Shown here piece by piece: positions 1-7,183 of a stretch of 9,846 nucleotides of DNA. A program made the position numbers and the translations under genes. Origin of the DNA: Kiritimatiellia bacterium (GTDB lineage: Bacteria; Verrucomicrobiota; Kiritimatiellia; UBA8416; JAIOPI01); NCBI GenBank assembly GCA_028822745.1, contig JAPKCZ010000044.1:1-9846 (forward strand). Reading direction: 5' to 3'. The first letter of the stretch is position 1; each line of letters begins with the position of its first letter. The notes under the pieces are model-generated. The model was not told where the DNA came from and ran no database searches. It worked only from the letters and a program-made list of their open reading frames with translations.

Positions 1-399
1 CGCTCGAACCTGTTTCGGGCCACTTGCCGGCCCCGAACGGCACTTAATGTCCTGTTGGACGAGGAACAGGTGAAGGTGGACGAAATCCGAGGTCATGGCG
101 GATTCTTCAAAACGCCTGGCGTGGGAGAGCGCATCATGGCGGCGGCGACGGGAACCCCGGTTTCCATTCTCGAAACCGCTGGTGAAGGCGGTGCCTGGGG
201 CATCGCCCTGCTGGCCTCCTTTATGACCAGGGAGAACCGCGATACGTCGCTGCCGGCGTTCCTGGACGCCGTGTTTAAAGGAAGCATCGGCAAGGCGGTT
301 CAGCCTGATCCTGAAGATGTCGCCGGCTTTGAACAGTTTTTCGAGCGCTACCATAAGGGGCTTGCCATTGAGCGGGCTGCAGTTGAATCGTTGTCATAA
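1..399 (+). CDS. araB: L-ribulokinase / FGGY-family sugar kinase, C-terminal fragment
   Basis: This is the last 132 residues of a sugar kinase that starts outside the window; full members have roughly 500-550 residues. It should phosphorylate L-ribulose with ATP in the cytoplasm, the second step of L-arabinose use. The visible sequence carries the C-terminal actin-like ATPase fold signature of FGGY kinases: a glycine-rich GHGGFFKTPGVGER segment (residues 34-47 of the fragment), then ETAGEGGAWGIALLASF, which contributes to the nucleotide site. The reading frame is open from base 1 and ends at TAA 397-399, 22 bases before araD, so the two are almost certainly co-transcribed. The related xylulokinase type cannot be excluded from this part alone, but the neighbouring araD and araA favour ribulokinase. 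Oddity: the stretch after NLFRAT (about bases 25-50) reads CRPRTALNV and looks shorter than I remember for this family, as if a few codons were lost. Confidence 0.85.
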   Translation, partial: RSNLFRATCRPRTALNVLLDEEQVKVDEIRGHGGFFKTPGVGERIMAAATGTPVSILETAGEGGAWGIALLASFMTRENRDTSLPAFLDAVFKGSIGKAVQPDPEDVAGFEQFFERYHKGLAIERAAVESLS

Positions 400-410
400 T
401 GCGAACGAAG

Positions 411-415
411 AGGAG
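411..415 (+). promoter_or_regulatory. Ribosome binding site of araD
   Basis: AGGAG lies 6 bases before the ATG at 422. It decides the araD start: the frame stays open upstream to 317, but the N-terminus from 422 lines up with the E. coli AraD start, and the longer version would overlap the kinase gene. Confidence 0.8.
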
Positions 416-421
416 AGCACG

Positions 422-1123
422 ATGAGTACGAAAGACTTGAAAACACGGGTTTGCGAAGCGAACAAGGAAATTAATCGCGTTCAGCTGGCGATCCTGACGT
501 GGGGCAATGCCTCCGAGGTGGATCGCGAGGCTGGCGTTTTTGCCATCAAGCCGAGCGGTGTCGACTACGATGAAATGACACCGGACGACATTCCTGTCAT
601 TTCGCTCGAAACCGGCGAAAAAATTGAAGGCGCGCTGAATCCCTCTTCCGATACGGCGACGCATTGGCATCTCTACCGGGCTTTTCCAACGATTGGAGGC
701 ATCGTGCATACGCATTCGACCTATGCAACAGCGTGGGCGCAGGGGCATCGCGACATCCCATGCCTCGGGACCACGCATGCCGACACCTTCTATGGCCCTG
801 TTCCTTGCACCCGACCGCTCACGCAGTCGGAGATCGAGCAAGACTATGAACTCAACACCGGCAAAGTGATTGAAGAGCATTTCACTCAGAACGGACTGAA
901 CGTTGACGCGATTCCCGGGGTGTTGGTCTCGAGTCACGCGCCGTTTACCTGGGGCGCCAACGCCGCTAAGGCCGTCGTCAACGGTCGCATCCTTGAAGAG
1001 GTCGCGAGAATGGCGGACACCACGCTGGCGATCAACCCGGGCGTGGGTCCGGTTGATCAATTCCTCTTGGATAAGCATTATTTTCGTAAACACGGCGCCA
1101 ATGCCACCTACGGGCAGGGCTAG
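422..1123 (+). CDS. araD: L-ribulose-5-phosphate 4-epimerase
   Basis: The 233-residue product converts L-ribulose 5-phosphate to D-xylulose 5-phosphate by a retro-aldol/aldol mechanism, linking arabinose to the pentose phosphate pathway. It belongs to the class II aldolase/AraD family, and its length matches E. coli AraD (231 residues). Residues I recognise, offset by one from E. coli: phosphate-binding GNAS (28-31), KPSG (43-46) and SSD (75-77); zinc ligands H96 and H98 in VHTHS and H172 in SSHAPFTWG; catalytic D121 in THADTFYG; and C-terminal Y230. D77, equivalent to E. coli D76, is also present. With every key residue intact the enzyme should be active. The related fuculose-phosphate aldolases and UlaF/SgbE epimerases share the fold, but the araB and araA neighbours make arabinose the natural substrate route. 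The gene follows the kinase by 22 bases. Confidence 0.95.
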   Translation: MSTKDLKTRVCEANKEINRVQLAILTWGNASEVDREAGVFAIKPSGVDYDEMTPDDIPVISLETGEKIEGALNPSSDTATHWHLYRAFPTIGGIVHTHSTYATAWAQGHRDIPCLGTTHADTFYGPVPCTRPLTQSEIEQDYELNTGKVIEEHFTQNGLNVDAIPGVLVSSHAPFTWGANAAKAVVNGRILEEVARMADTTLAINPGVGPVDQFLLDKHYFRKHGANATYGQG

Positions 1124-1182
1124 CCTGAATTATTCACCAACCCATTCACGGTAGTCACAACACCATTCACGCCAGAGTTTTA

Positions 1183-1257
1183 ACCACGGATTACACGGAT
1201 GGCACGGATTGTTGGAACGGTTCTGTTTCTATCCGTGGAATCCGTGTAATCCGTGGT
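1183..1257. repeat. Long imperfect inverted repeat built from cacggat units
   Basis: Two 27-base arms (1183-1209 and 1231-1257) are inverted copies that pair at 25 of 27 positions; the two mismatches are adjacent (GG in the left arm, AA opposite in the right). A 21-base loop (1210-1230) contains a small GAAC/GTTC dyad. Each arm holds three 'acggat' units. The element fills most of the 200-base araD-araA gap. It is not followed by a T-run, so it is not a classic intrinsic terminator, though in RNA it would fold very stably. I recall similar 'accacggattacacggat' intergenic repeats scattered in several bacterial genomes. A dispersed palindromic (REP-like) repeat is the likeliest identity, possibly with a secondary effect on mRNA stability between araD and araA. 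Confidence 0.85.
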
Positions 1258-1312
1258 CTTCTTCGTTTCGCAAAAAGTAGATGAATAGATCAGGCTAGAA
1301 TCACACAGCATT

Positions 1313-1316
1313 GGAG
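1313..1316 (+). promoter_or_regulatory. Ribosome binding site of araA
   Basis: GGAG, 7 bases before the ATG at 1324, supports that start. The protein begins MSKKQQVWFVTGSQ, which matches the usual start of AraA proteins. Confidence 0.75.
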
Positions 1317-1323
1317 ATTAGGA

Positions 1324-2796
1324 ATGAGCAAAAAACAACAAGTATGGTTTGTAACCGGTAGCCAGCATCTTTACGGGCCGGAGACGCTCGAACAGGTGGC
1401 CACCGACGCGAAAGAGATTGCAGAAGCTCTCAACGTCGACACCTCCATCCCGGTGGAGGTCGTATGGATGCCGACCGTCAAAACGCCGGACGAAGTCTAT
1501 GCCATGTGTCGCGATGCCAATGCGGACGAAAACTGCATTGGGCTGATCACCTGGATGCACACCTTCAGCCCAGCCAAGATGTGGATTGCCGGATTGACCG
1601 CGCTGAAAAAACCGTTTGCGCATCTGCACACCCAGTTTGGCCGTGATATTCCGTGGTCAGAAATTGACATGGACTTCATGAACCTCAACCAGTCTGCCCA
1701 CGGCGGACGCGAGTTCGGTTTCATCTGCACGCGCCTGCGCAAGAACCGCACCGTGGTCGTCGGCCACTGGGAAGATCCCGATGTTCGCGAAGAACTGGGT
1801 GTGTGGGCCCGCGTGGCCAAGGGCTGGAACGAATCGCAGCACTTGAAGGTGGCACGTTTCGGCGACAACATGCGCGAAGTGGCCGTCACCGAAGGCGACA
1901 AGGTCGACGCACAGATCACGTTCGGCTATGCCGTCAACGGCTACGGCATGGGGGATCTCAAGGCCTATGTCGACAAGGTCACCGAATCGCAACTTGCCGA
2001 CCTGATGAATGAATACAAAAAGGTCTATTCCGTTTCTGCGGATGCGCTGATGGATAACATCGCCGAGCAAGCCCGCATCGAGATCGGAATGCGTGCATTT
2101 CTTGAAGAAGGCGGATTTGGCGCTTTCACGACCACCTTTGAAAACCTGCACGGGTTCAAGCAACTCCCGGGTCTCGCGGTTCAGCGCCTGATGGCCGACG
2201 GCTACGGTTTCGGGGCCGAAGGTGACTGGAAGACGTCCGCCATGCTTCGTGTCATGAAAGTGATGGCCGAAGGGCTCGAAGGCGGGACCTCGTTCATGGA
2301 GGACTATACCTACCACTTCGATCCGGCTGGCAACAAGGTGCTGGGATCGCACATGCTGGAGATATGCCCGTCGATTGCTGAAGGGAAACCTTCGCTCGAA
2401 ACACATCCGCTGGGAATCGGCGGCAAGGATGATCCGGCGCGCCTCGTTTTCAACTCACCCGCCGGGCCGGCGATCAATGTGTCGCCTATCGATATGGGCA
2501 ACCGCTTCCGCGTGATCGTCAACGAAGTGACGGCGGTGACGCCGGAGCACGATCTGCCCAAACTGCCGGTCGCCCGCACACTCTGGGTTCCGCAGCCGAA
2601 CCTGAAAGTTGGCGCAGCGGCATGGATCCTGGCCGGCGGCGCGCATCATACGGTTTACTCGCAACAACTCGATACCCGTCACATTGAAATTTTCGCCGAT
2701 ATGGCGGATGTCGAACTCGTGGTCATCGACGCGGATACGCGGCTACGTGAATTCAAACGGACCCTGAAGGCAGGCGACCAGCGTCTTACGAGTTAG
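1324..2796 (+). CDS. araA: L-arabinose isomerase
   Basis: The 490-residue product (E. coli AraA has 500) interconverts L-arabinose and L-ribulose, the first step of the pathway, in the cytoplasm with Mn2+ or a similar metal. The N-terminal WFVTGSQHLYG, the ITWMHTFSPAKMWI segment and the C-terminal WILAGGAHHTVYS are family hallmarks. The metal and catalytic residues are visible: E299 (GFGAEGDWK), E326 (GTSFMEDYTYHF), H343 (GSHMLEICPS) and the H441/H442 pair, corresponding to E. coli E306, E333, H350 and H450. The protein looks complete and active. It ends with a TAG inside a short heptamer repeat. It is separated from araD by 200 bases holding an inverted repeat, so it may be expressed from the araBD transcript or from its own promoter; I see no convincing promoter. 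Many AraA enzymes also act slowly on D-galactose, which may matter beside a GH2 galactosidase-family gene. Confidence 0.97.
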   Translation: MSKKQQVWFVTGSQHLYGPETLEQVATDAKEIAEALNVDTSIPVEVVWMPTVKTPDEVYAMCRDANADENCIGLITWMHTFSPAKMWIAGLTALKKPFAHLHTQFGRDIPWSEIDMDFMNLNQSAHGGREFGFICTRLRKNRTVVVGHWEDPDVREELGVWARVAKGWNESQHLKVARFGDNMREVAVTEGDKVDAQITFGYAVNGYGMGDLKAYVDKVTESQLADLMNEYKKVYSVSADALMDNIAEQARIEIGMRAFLEEGGFGAFTTTFENLHGFKQLPGLAVQRLMADGYGFGAEGDWKTSAMLRVMKVMAEGLEGGTSFMEDYTYHFDPAGNKVLGSHMLEICPSIAEGKPSLETHPLGIGGKDDPARLVFNSPAGPAINVSPIDMGNRFRVIVNEVTAVTPEHDLPKLPVARTLWVPQPNLKVGAAAWILAGGAHHTVYSQQLDTRHIEIFADMADVELVVIDADTRLREFKRTLKAGDQRLTS

Positions 2797-2810
2797 GCGT
2801 TAGGCGTTAG
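2792..2810. repeat. Heptamer tandem repeat GTTAGGC (about 2.7 copies)
   Basis: Two perfect GTTAGGC units and a partial third span the araA stop codon and the first bases of the gap. The TAG stop lies in the first unit, and the next unit repeats TAG in another frame. It is short and could be slippage-prone; no function can be assigned. Confidence 0.7.
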
Positions 2811-2863
2811 TAGGGAGTGGACTATGGCTGTAAAGGAGAAGCCCCGCACCTGACACCTATTTT

Positions 2864-2868
2864 AAGGA
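2864..2868 (+). promoter_or_regulatory. Ribosome binding site of the sulfatase
   Basis: AAGGA sits 9 bases before the ATG at 2878. An in-frame TAA at 2863-2865 rules out any longer N-terminus, which matters because it excludes a hidden signal peptide upstream. Confidence 0.7.
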
Positions 2869-2877
2869 CCACTATCT

Positions 2878-4497
2878 ATGAAACACGCTCAGCGGCCGAA
2901 TATCTTACTGATACTGAATGACGATATGGGTTATTCCGATTTGGGGTGTTACGGCGGGGAAATCGATACGCCGAACCTGAATCGACTCGCCGAGGGCGGG
3001 CTGAGGTTCACGCAGTTCTACAACACGGCCCGATGCTGTCCGTCACGGGCATCTCTTCTGACCGGACTGCATCCTCACCAGACCGGTATTGGGGGCATGG
3101 TCGGCGGGGGCGGCGGTCCGGAAGGGTATGAGGGCACCATCAACGATCGTTGTGTGACCATCGCCGAAGCCTTGCGCGCCGAAGGATATGCCACAGCCAT
3201 GAGCGGCAAGTGGCACTTGGCCGGCGATCACGAGAACGAGAACAAGTGTTGGCCCACGTCGCGCGGTTTTGACCATCACTATGGCATTATCACCGGCGCG
3301 GCCGACTACTATGCGCCGCGTACCCTGAAACGCAATGGGCGTGACGTAGAACATGAGGCTCAGGAAGACCCGGAGTACTACTTTACGGACGCCATCAGTG
3401 ACGATGCGGTCGACTGCATCAATCGGCATTTTACCGAACCTGACCCCAGCCCGTTGTTTCAGTACGTGGCCTACACCGCGCCCCACTGGCCGCTTCATGC
3501 CAGGGAAGAGGATATCGCGCGATACAAGGGTCGTTTTTCTGAAGGATGGGATTCCCTGCGCGAAGCACGCATGAAACGCATGGTGGAGCTCGGCGTGGTC
3601 GATCCTAAATGGGCGCTCAGCGCGCGCGATGAGAGTCAACCCGCATGGGATGAAGCCGAGGACAAGGAATGGCAACAGCGGCGCATGGAGGTCTACGCGG
3701 CCCAGATTGATGTTATGGATCAGGGCATCGGGCGCATCACGGCCGCGCTTGAAGCACAAGGGCAGCTGGACAACACCCTGATCCTCTTTCTCGCGGACAA
3801 CGGCGGCGCCTGCGAAGAGGTATCGATCGACTGGGTAAAACAAGGATGGATGGACGAGTTATCGATCATTCAACACGAAACGAAAGAGGGTAAGCCTGTG
3901 CGTTTCGGCAATACACCGGACATTCAGCCCGGCGAACAGGACACCTATTGCAGCTACGGCGTGCCTTGGGCCAACCTTTCAAACACGCCGTTCAGGCTCT
4001 ACAAGTGCTGGATACATGAAGGTGGTATTTCGACGCCCTTCATCGCGCACTGGCCCGCCGGCATGCAGGCTCAACCTGGATCACTGCACCATTCGCCCTG
4101 GCACCTTCCCGACGTGATGGCCACCTTGCTCGATGTCGCCGGCGCGCCCTACCCCGTCGACTATGCAGGACGTGACGTCAAACCGCCGGAAGGACACAGT
4201 TTCGCCGCCGTTCTCAACGGGCAGGAAGCCAAACGGCCCGCTCCCCTGTTCTGGGAACATGAAGGCAACGCGGCGGTCCGCGATGGGCGCTGGAAGCTGG
4301 TGCGCAATTACCAGCGGGATAGCTCGCTTCTCATGACGGATCCGGCGGCCTGGGAATTGTACGATATCAACGAGGACCGTACGGAGCTACACGACTTGTC
4401 CGCGCAAGCGCCCGATCGCGTCCGCAAGATGCTTGACGCTTTTCTGTCCTGGGCCAAACGATGCAGCGTCCTGGATGTCCACGAGCTACGAAAATGA
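2878..4497 (+). CDS. Type I (formylglycine) sulfatase, arylsulfatase-like, no signal peptide
   Basis: The 539-residue product belongs to the S1 sulfatase family, which hydrolyses sulfate esters using a formylglycine made from Cys. The C-x-P-S-R motif is CCPSR at 53-57, so C53 is the residue to be oxidised, with S56-R57 and LLTG (60-63) following. Other visible active-site residues are metal ligands D15 and D16 (LNDDMGYSDLGCYGG), K111 and H113 (SGKWHLAG), H203 (APHWPLHA), D307-N308 (FLADNGG) and K376 before HEGG. Length and order fit PAS-type arylsulfatases. The N-terminus enters directly into the first beta strand, so the enzyme is probably cytoplasmic, unlike many exported polysaccharide sulfatases. 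No formylglycine-generating enzyme or anaerobic sulfatase maturase is in the window, so one must be elsewhere. The gene follows araA by 81 bases and may belong to the same unit. The sulfated sugar cannot be read from sequence; sulfated arabinose or galactose is suggested only by context. Confidence 0.93.
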   Translation: MKHAQRPNILLILNDDMGYSDLGCYGGEIDTPNLNRLAEGGLRFTQFYNTARCCPSRASLLTGLHPHQTGIGGMVGGGGGPEGYEGTINDRCVTIAEALRAEGYATAMSGKWHLAGDHENENKCWPTSRGFDHHYGIITGAADYYAPRTLKRNGRDVEHEAQEDPEYYFTDAISDDAVDCINRHFTEPDPSPLFQYVAYTAPHWPLHAREEDIARYKGRFSEGWDSLREARMKRMVELGVVDPKWALSARDESQPAWDEAEDKEWQQRRMEVYAAQIDVMDQGIGRITAALEAQGQLDNTLILFLADNGGACEEVSIDWVKQGWMDELSIIQHETKEGKPVRFGNTPDIQPGEQDTYCSYGVPWANLSNTPFRLYKCWIHEGGISTPFIAHWPAGMQAQPGSLHHSPWHLPDVMATLLDVAGAPYPVDYAGRDVKPPEGHSFAAVLNGQEAKRPAPLFWEHEGNAAVRDGRWKLVRNYQRDSSLLMTDPAAWELYDINEDRTELHDLSAQAPDRVRKMLDAFLSWAKRCSVLDVHELRK

Positions 4498-4608
4498 GCT
4501 TGCGCGCGTCCCGGCCTTCGCGGTGGTATGGGACATAGCGATCTTCGTTGTCTGCGGCTTAGACACGGCATTTCAGCAGTGACCGTTCTGCTATCATTCA
4601 GAATCACC

Positions 4609-4637
4609 AACCGCCCAAGACGGAATGGGTGCGGTTT
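4609..4637 (+). terminator. Possible intrinsic terminator after the sulfatase
   Basis: AACCGC (4609-4614) pairs with GCGGTT (4631-4636), and the stem continues by two C-G pairs past a bulged T at 4630, with a loop of about 11 bases. TTTTAT (4635-4640) closes it. The T-run is short and partly used in the stem, so termination may be weak. If real, it separates the ara-sulfatase unit from the GH2 gene. Confidence 0.4.
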
Positions 4638-4660
4638 TATACGGGCTTGTGCCGTTGTTC

Positions 4661-4686
4661 AAACGATAGCAGATACGCTATTGTTT
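4661..4686. promoter_or_regulatory. Dyad upstream of the GH2 gene, candidate operator
   Basis: A 10-base arm at 4661-4670 (aaacgatagc) is mirrored at 4677-4686 (gctattgttt) with a 6-base spacer; 9 of 10 positions are complementary and the tenth would be a G-U pair in RNA. The right arm touches a TATTAT hexamer at 4686-4691 that resembles a -10 box, but I find no matching -35. Size and symmetry suit a dimeric repressor site of LacI or GntR type; an mRNA hairpin is the alternative. No regulator gene is in the window. Confidence 0.4.
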
Positions 4687-4703
4687 ATTATGTACTCGAG
4701 TCG

Positions 4704-4728
4704 TAGTGTCTGTGAACATGCGACACTA
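4704..4728. promoter_or_regulatory. Second dyad in the GH2 leader
   Basis: TAGTGTC (4704-4710) and GACACTA (4722-4728) are perfect 7-base inverted copies around an 11-base spacer that itself contains TGT-GA-ACA. It lies 41-65 bases before the GH2 start codon. It could be an operator or a leader hairpin; it has no T-run, so it is unlikely to be a terminator. Confidence 0.4.
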
Positions 4729-4768
4729 ATGAACTGACAGCCCAACCCCCCCTCCAAGAGAATACGCC

Positions 4769-7168
4769 ATGAAAGACGCTCCCGGGCGCACTGTAGCCAC
4801 ACTCAGAGACGGGTGGAGATTCAAACGCGATGACACGCCCGATGCTGCGACGCCCGACTATGACGATTCTCAATGGGAAACCGTTCGTGTCCCCCATGAC
4901 TGGGCAATCGCGGGCCCATTTGATCGCGAAAACGATATCGACGTTGTGGCCATCACGGAGGACGGCGATACCAAGGCGCGTCCCCAAACCGGCCGAACCG
5001 GCGGACTGCCGCACGTTGGCAAAGCGTGGTACCGGCTGAAGTTCGACCTGCCCGAAGATATAGCCACGCGACGCGTACGTATCGAATTCGACGGTGTGAT
5101 GAGTCATAGCAAGGTCTACTGCAACGGCGCCTACGTTGATTCCTGGCCGTTCGGCTACGCGTCGTTTGCCTTCGATCTGACCGCGCATGTGAAACCGGGC
5201 GAGAATACGCTGGCGGTGTATGTCGACAACAAGCCGCACGCTTCGCGCTGGTATCCGGGCGCCGGCATTTACCGCCATGTGCGACTTGTGACGCTTGCTC
5301 CTGTGCACGTGGCGCATTGGGGTACCTGCGTGACGACACCGGACATCGACGAGACGTCGGCCACCGTTAAGTTCCGCACCGAAATCGCCTGCGATACCAC
5401 GACGAAGGTGGAACTCGAAACGACGTTTATGGATCCCGACGGCAACGAGGTGGCGTCCATAACCGATAGCCAGGATCTGTCCGCTGACGGCCTGTTCGAG
5501 CTGCAGGTAACCCTTGCCAACCCCATGCTGTGGTCCATCGACAAACCACAACGTTATTGCGCGCGCTCGCTCGTCAAGGTGGACGGCGAGGTCGTGGACC
5601 GGTACGAAACGCCTTTCGGGATTCGATCACTGCTATTCTCCCCGGACGAGGGCTTCCAGTTGAACGGCGAGCGGGTCCCTCTCAACGGGGTATGCATGCA
5701 CCATGACCTCGGGCCTTTGGGGGCCGCCGTCAACCGTGCTGCGGTAGCGCGTCAACTCACCATATTGAAGGAGATGGGCTGCAACGCTATCCGCGCGAGC
5801 CACAATCCGCCGGCACCCGAATTGCTCGAGCTTGCCGATGAATTCGGCATATTGATCATCGATGAGGCGTTCGATGAGTGGCGTGTAAAGAAGTGTGACA
5901 ATGGGTACCACACGCTGTTCGATGAATGGGCAGAGAAGGATCTGCGTGCCATGATCCGACGTGATCGCAACCATCCCTGCGTGATCATGTGGAGTCTCGG
6001 CAACGAAGTCAGGGAACAGCACGATGAGAAGGACGATGGGCGCGGCGTTGCCACGTTCCTGCACAACATTGCTCACGACGAGGATCCCACCCGTCCGACA
6101 ACCGGCGGGTTCAACAATCCGTGGGGCGCCATCGACAATGGTGTGGCCGGCAATATCGATGTGCCGGGCTGGAACTACCAGCCGCGCTACTACGGTCGGC
6201 ACCGTCTCAGACATCCGGAATGGCCTGTCTATGGTAGCGAAACGTCTTCGTGTACCAGTTCGCGCGGCGAATACTACTTCCCTGTCGAGGAAGAGAGGGA
6301 CCCGATACGCGATACGCTGCACATCAGCAGTTACAACTTGTCCAGCCCCGGCTGGGCCTGTTCTCCTGATGTCGAGTTCGCCGGTTTGGATGCCAATCCG
6401 TATGTGATGGGCGAGTTTGTCTGGACCGGATTCGACTACCTTGGCGAGCCGACCCCCTACAATGTGGAGTGGCCGAGTCGCAGCTCCTATTTCGGCATCG
6501 TCGATCTGTGCGGTATCCCCAAGGACCGTTTCTACCTCTACCAGAGTCGATGGGCGCAGAAGGAAACCCTGCACCTCGTGCCCCACTGGACATGGCCGGA
6601 GCGCGAGGGCAAAACGACGCCCGTCCATTGCTACAGTAGCTGGGATACCGTCGAGCTTTTCATCAACGGTGTTTCGCAAGGCAAGCGTTCCAAGCATTTT
6701 AAGAACCTGATAGACCGGTATCGGCTGACCTGGTGCGGCGTGACGTATGAGCCCGGCGAAGTCAAGGCAGTAGCCTATGATGACAACGGGAAGGTGGTCA
6801 AAGAGGCTGTGCTCCGTACCGCCGGCGCGCCAGCGGGCCTCCAGCTTGAGGCCGATCGCGAATCGATGGCGGCCGATGGCGACGATATGGCCTTTGTCAC
6901 CGTGACGGTGGTGGACGACAAGGGCAACATGTGTCCGCGTGCCGACAACCTCGTGCGGTTCAGCGCTGACGGCCCCGCGGAGATCGTTGCGGTGGGCAAC
7001 GGCGACCAGACATCGCTCGACCCCTTCACCGCCGACTGGCGCAAGGCTTTCAACGGCAAGTGCGTTGTCTACCTGCGTTCCACCCCGGGTGCAGCTGGCG
7101 GCGACGTCACTTTCAAAGCAGAATCCGACGGCCTGTGCACGAGCGAACACCGGATTGAGGTAACATAA
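4769..7168 (+). CDS. Glycoside hydrolase family 2 enzyme, beta-galactosidase type
   Basis: The 799-residue retaining glycosidase should release a terminal sugar, most likely beta-D-galactose, from oligosaccharides. Apparent domains: N-terminal sugar-binding jelly roll (about 10-180, with VPHDWAI and WYRLKFDLP), Ig-like domain (about 185-285), TIM barrel (about 295-600), DUF4982-like domain (about 605-685, including VELFINGVSQGKR) and a GH2 C-terminal domain-5-like module (about 690-799). The acid/base is E413 in MWSLGNEV and the nucleophile is E491 in VYGSETSSC; both are intact, as is the IRASHNPP barrel motif. There is no signal peptide, so it is probably cytoplasmic. The start follows a weak AAGAGA site, and an in-frame TGA at 4730 blocks a longer form. 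GH2 also includes beta-glucuronidases, beta-mannosidases and alpha-L-arabinopyranosidases. The last is attractive beside araBDA, because alpha-L-arabinopyranose resembles beta-D-galactose, but the sequence does not prove it. Confidence 0.93.
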   Translation: MKDAPGRTVATLRDGWRFKRDDTPDAATPDYDDSQWETVRVPHDWAIAGPFDRENDIDVVAITEDGDTKARPQTGRTGGLPHVGKAWYRLKFDLPEDIATRRVRIEFDGVMSHSKVYCNGAYVDSWPFGYASFAFDLTAHVKPGENTLAVYVDNKPHASRWYPGAGIYRHVRLVTLAPVHVAHWGTCVTTPDIDETSATVKFRTEIACDTTTKVELETTFMDPDGNEVASITDSQDLSADGLFELQVTLANPMLWSIDKPQRYCARSLVKVDGEVVDRYETPFGIRSLLFSPDEGFQLNGERVPLNGVCMHHDLGPLGAAVNRAAVARQLTILKEMGCNAIRASHNPPAPELLELADEFGILIIDEAFDEWRVKKCDNGYHTLFDEWAEKDLRAMIRRDRNHPCVIMWSLGNEVREQHDEKDDGRGVATFLHNIAHDEDPTRPTTGGFNNPWGAIDNGVAGNIDVPGWNYQPRYYGRHRLRHPEWPVYGSETSSCTSSRGEYYFPVEEERDPIRDTLHISSYNLSSPGWACSPDVEFAGLDANPYVMGEFVWTGFDYLGEPTPYNVEWPSRSSYFGIVDLCGIPKDRFYLYQSRWAQKETLHLVPHWTWPEREGKTTPVHCYSSWDTVELFINGVSQGKRSKHFKNLIDRYRLTWCGVTYEPGEVKAVAYDDNGKVVKEAVLRTAGAPAGLQLEADRESMAADGDDMAFVTVTVVDDKGNMCPRADNLVRFSADGPAEIVAVGNGDQTSLDPFTADWRKAFNGKCVVYLRSTPGAAGGDVTFKAESDGLCTSEHRIEVT

Positions 7169-7183
7169 GTAACTGGCTACTGC

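Noticed and set aside
317..421. Upstream extension of araD
   Set aside because: It would overlap the kinase gene, while the ATG at 422 has a good ribosome binding site and matches the normal AraD N-terminus.
275..1093. Open frame of 272 codons on the minus strand across the kinase end and araD
   Set aside because: It spans two unrelated sense genes and has no recognisable motif.
1183..1257. CRISPR array or tRNA gene in the araD-araA gap
   Set aside because: The repeated units form one inverted pair, not regularly spaced direct repeats with unique spacers, and no cloverleaf can be drawn.
1657..2406. Open frame of 249 codons on the minus strand inside araA
   Set aside because: It is antisense to the metal-binding core of AraA and has no recognisable motif.
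2824..2853. Nine-codon frame (MAVKEKPRT) between araA and the sulfatase
   Set aside because: It is too short, has no convincing ribosome binding site, and there is no sign of a leader-peptide attenuator.
3043..3843. Open frame of 266 codons on the minus strand inside the sulfatase
   Set aside because: It is antisense to conserved sulfatase motifs and has no family features of its own.
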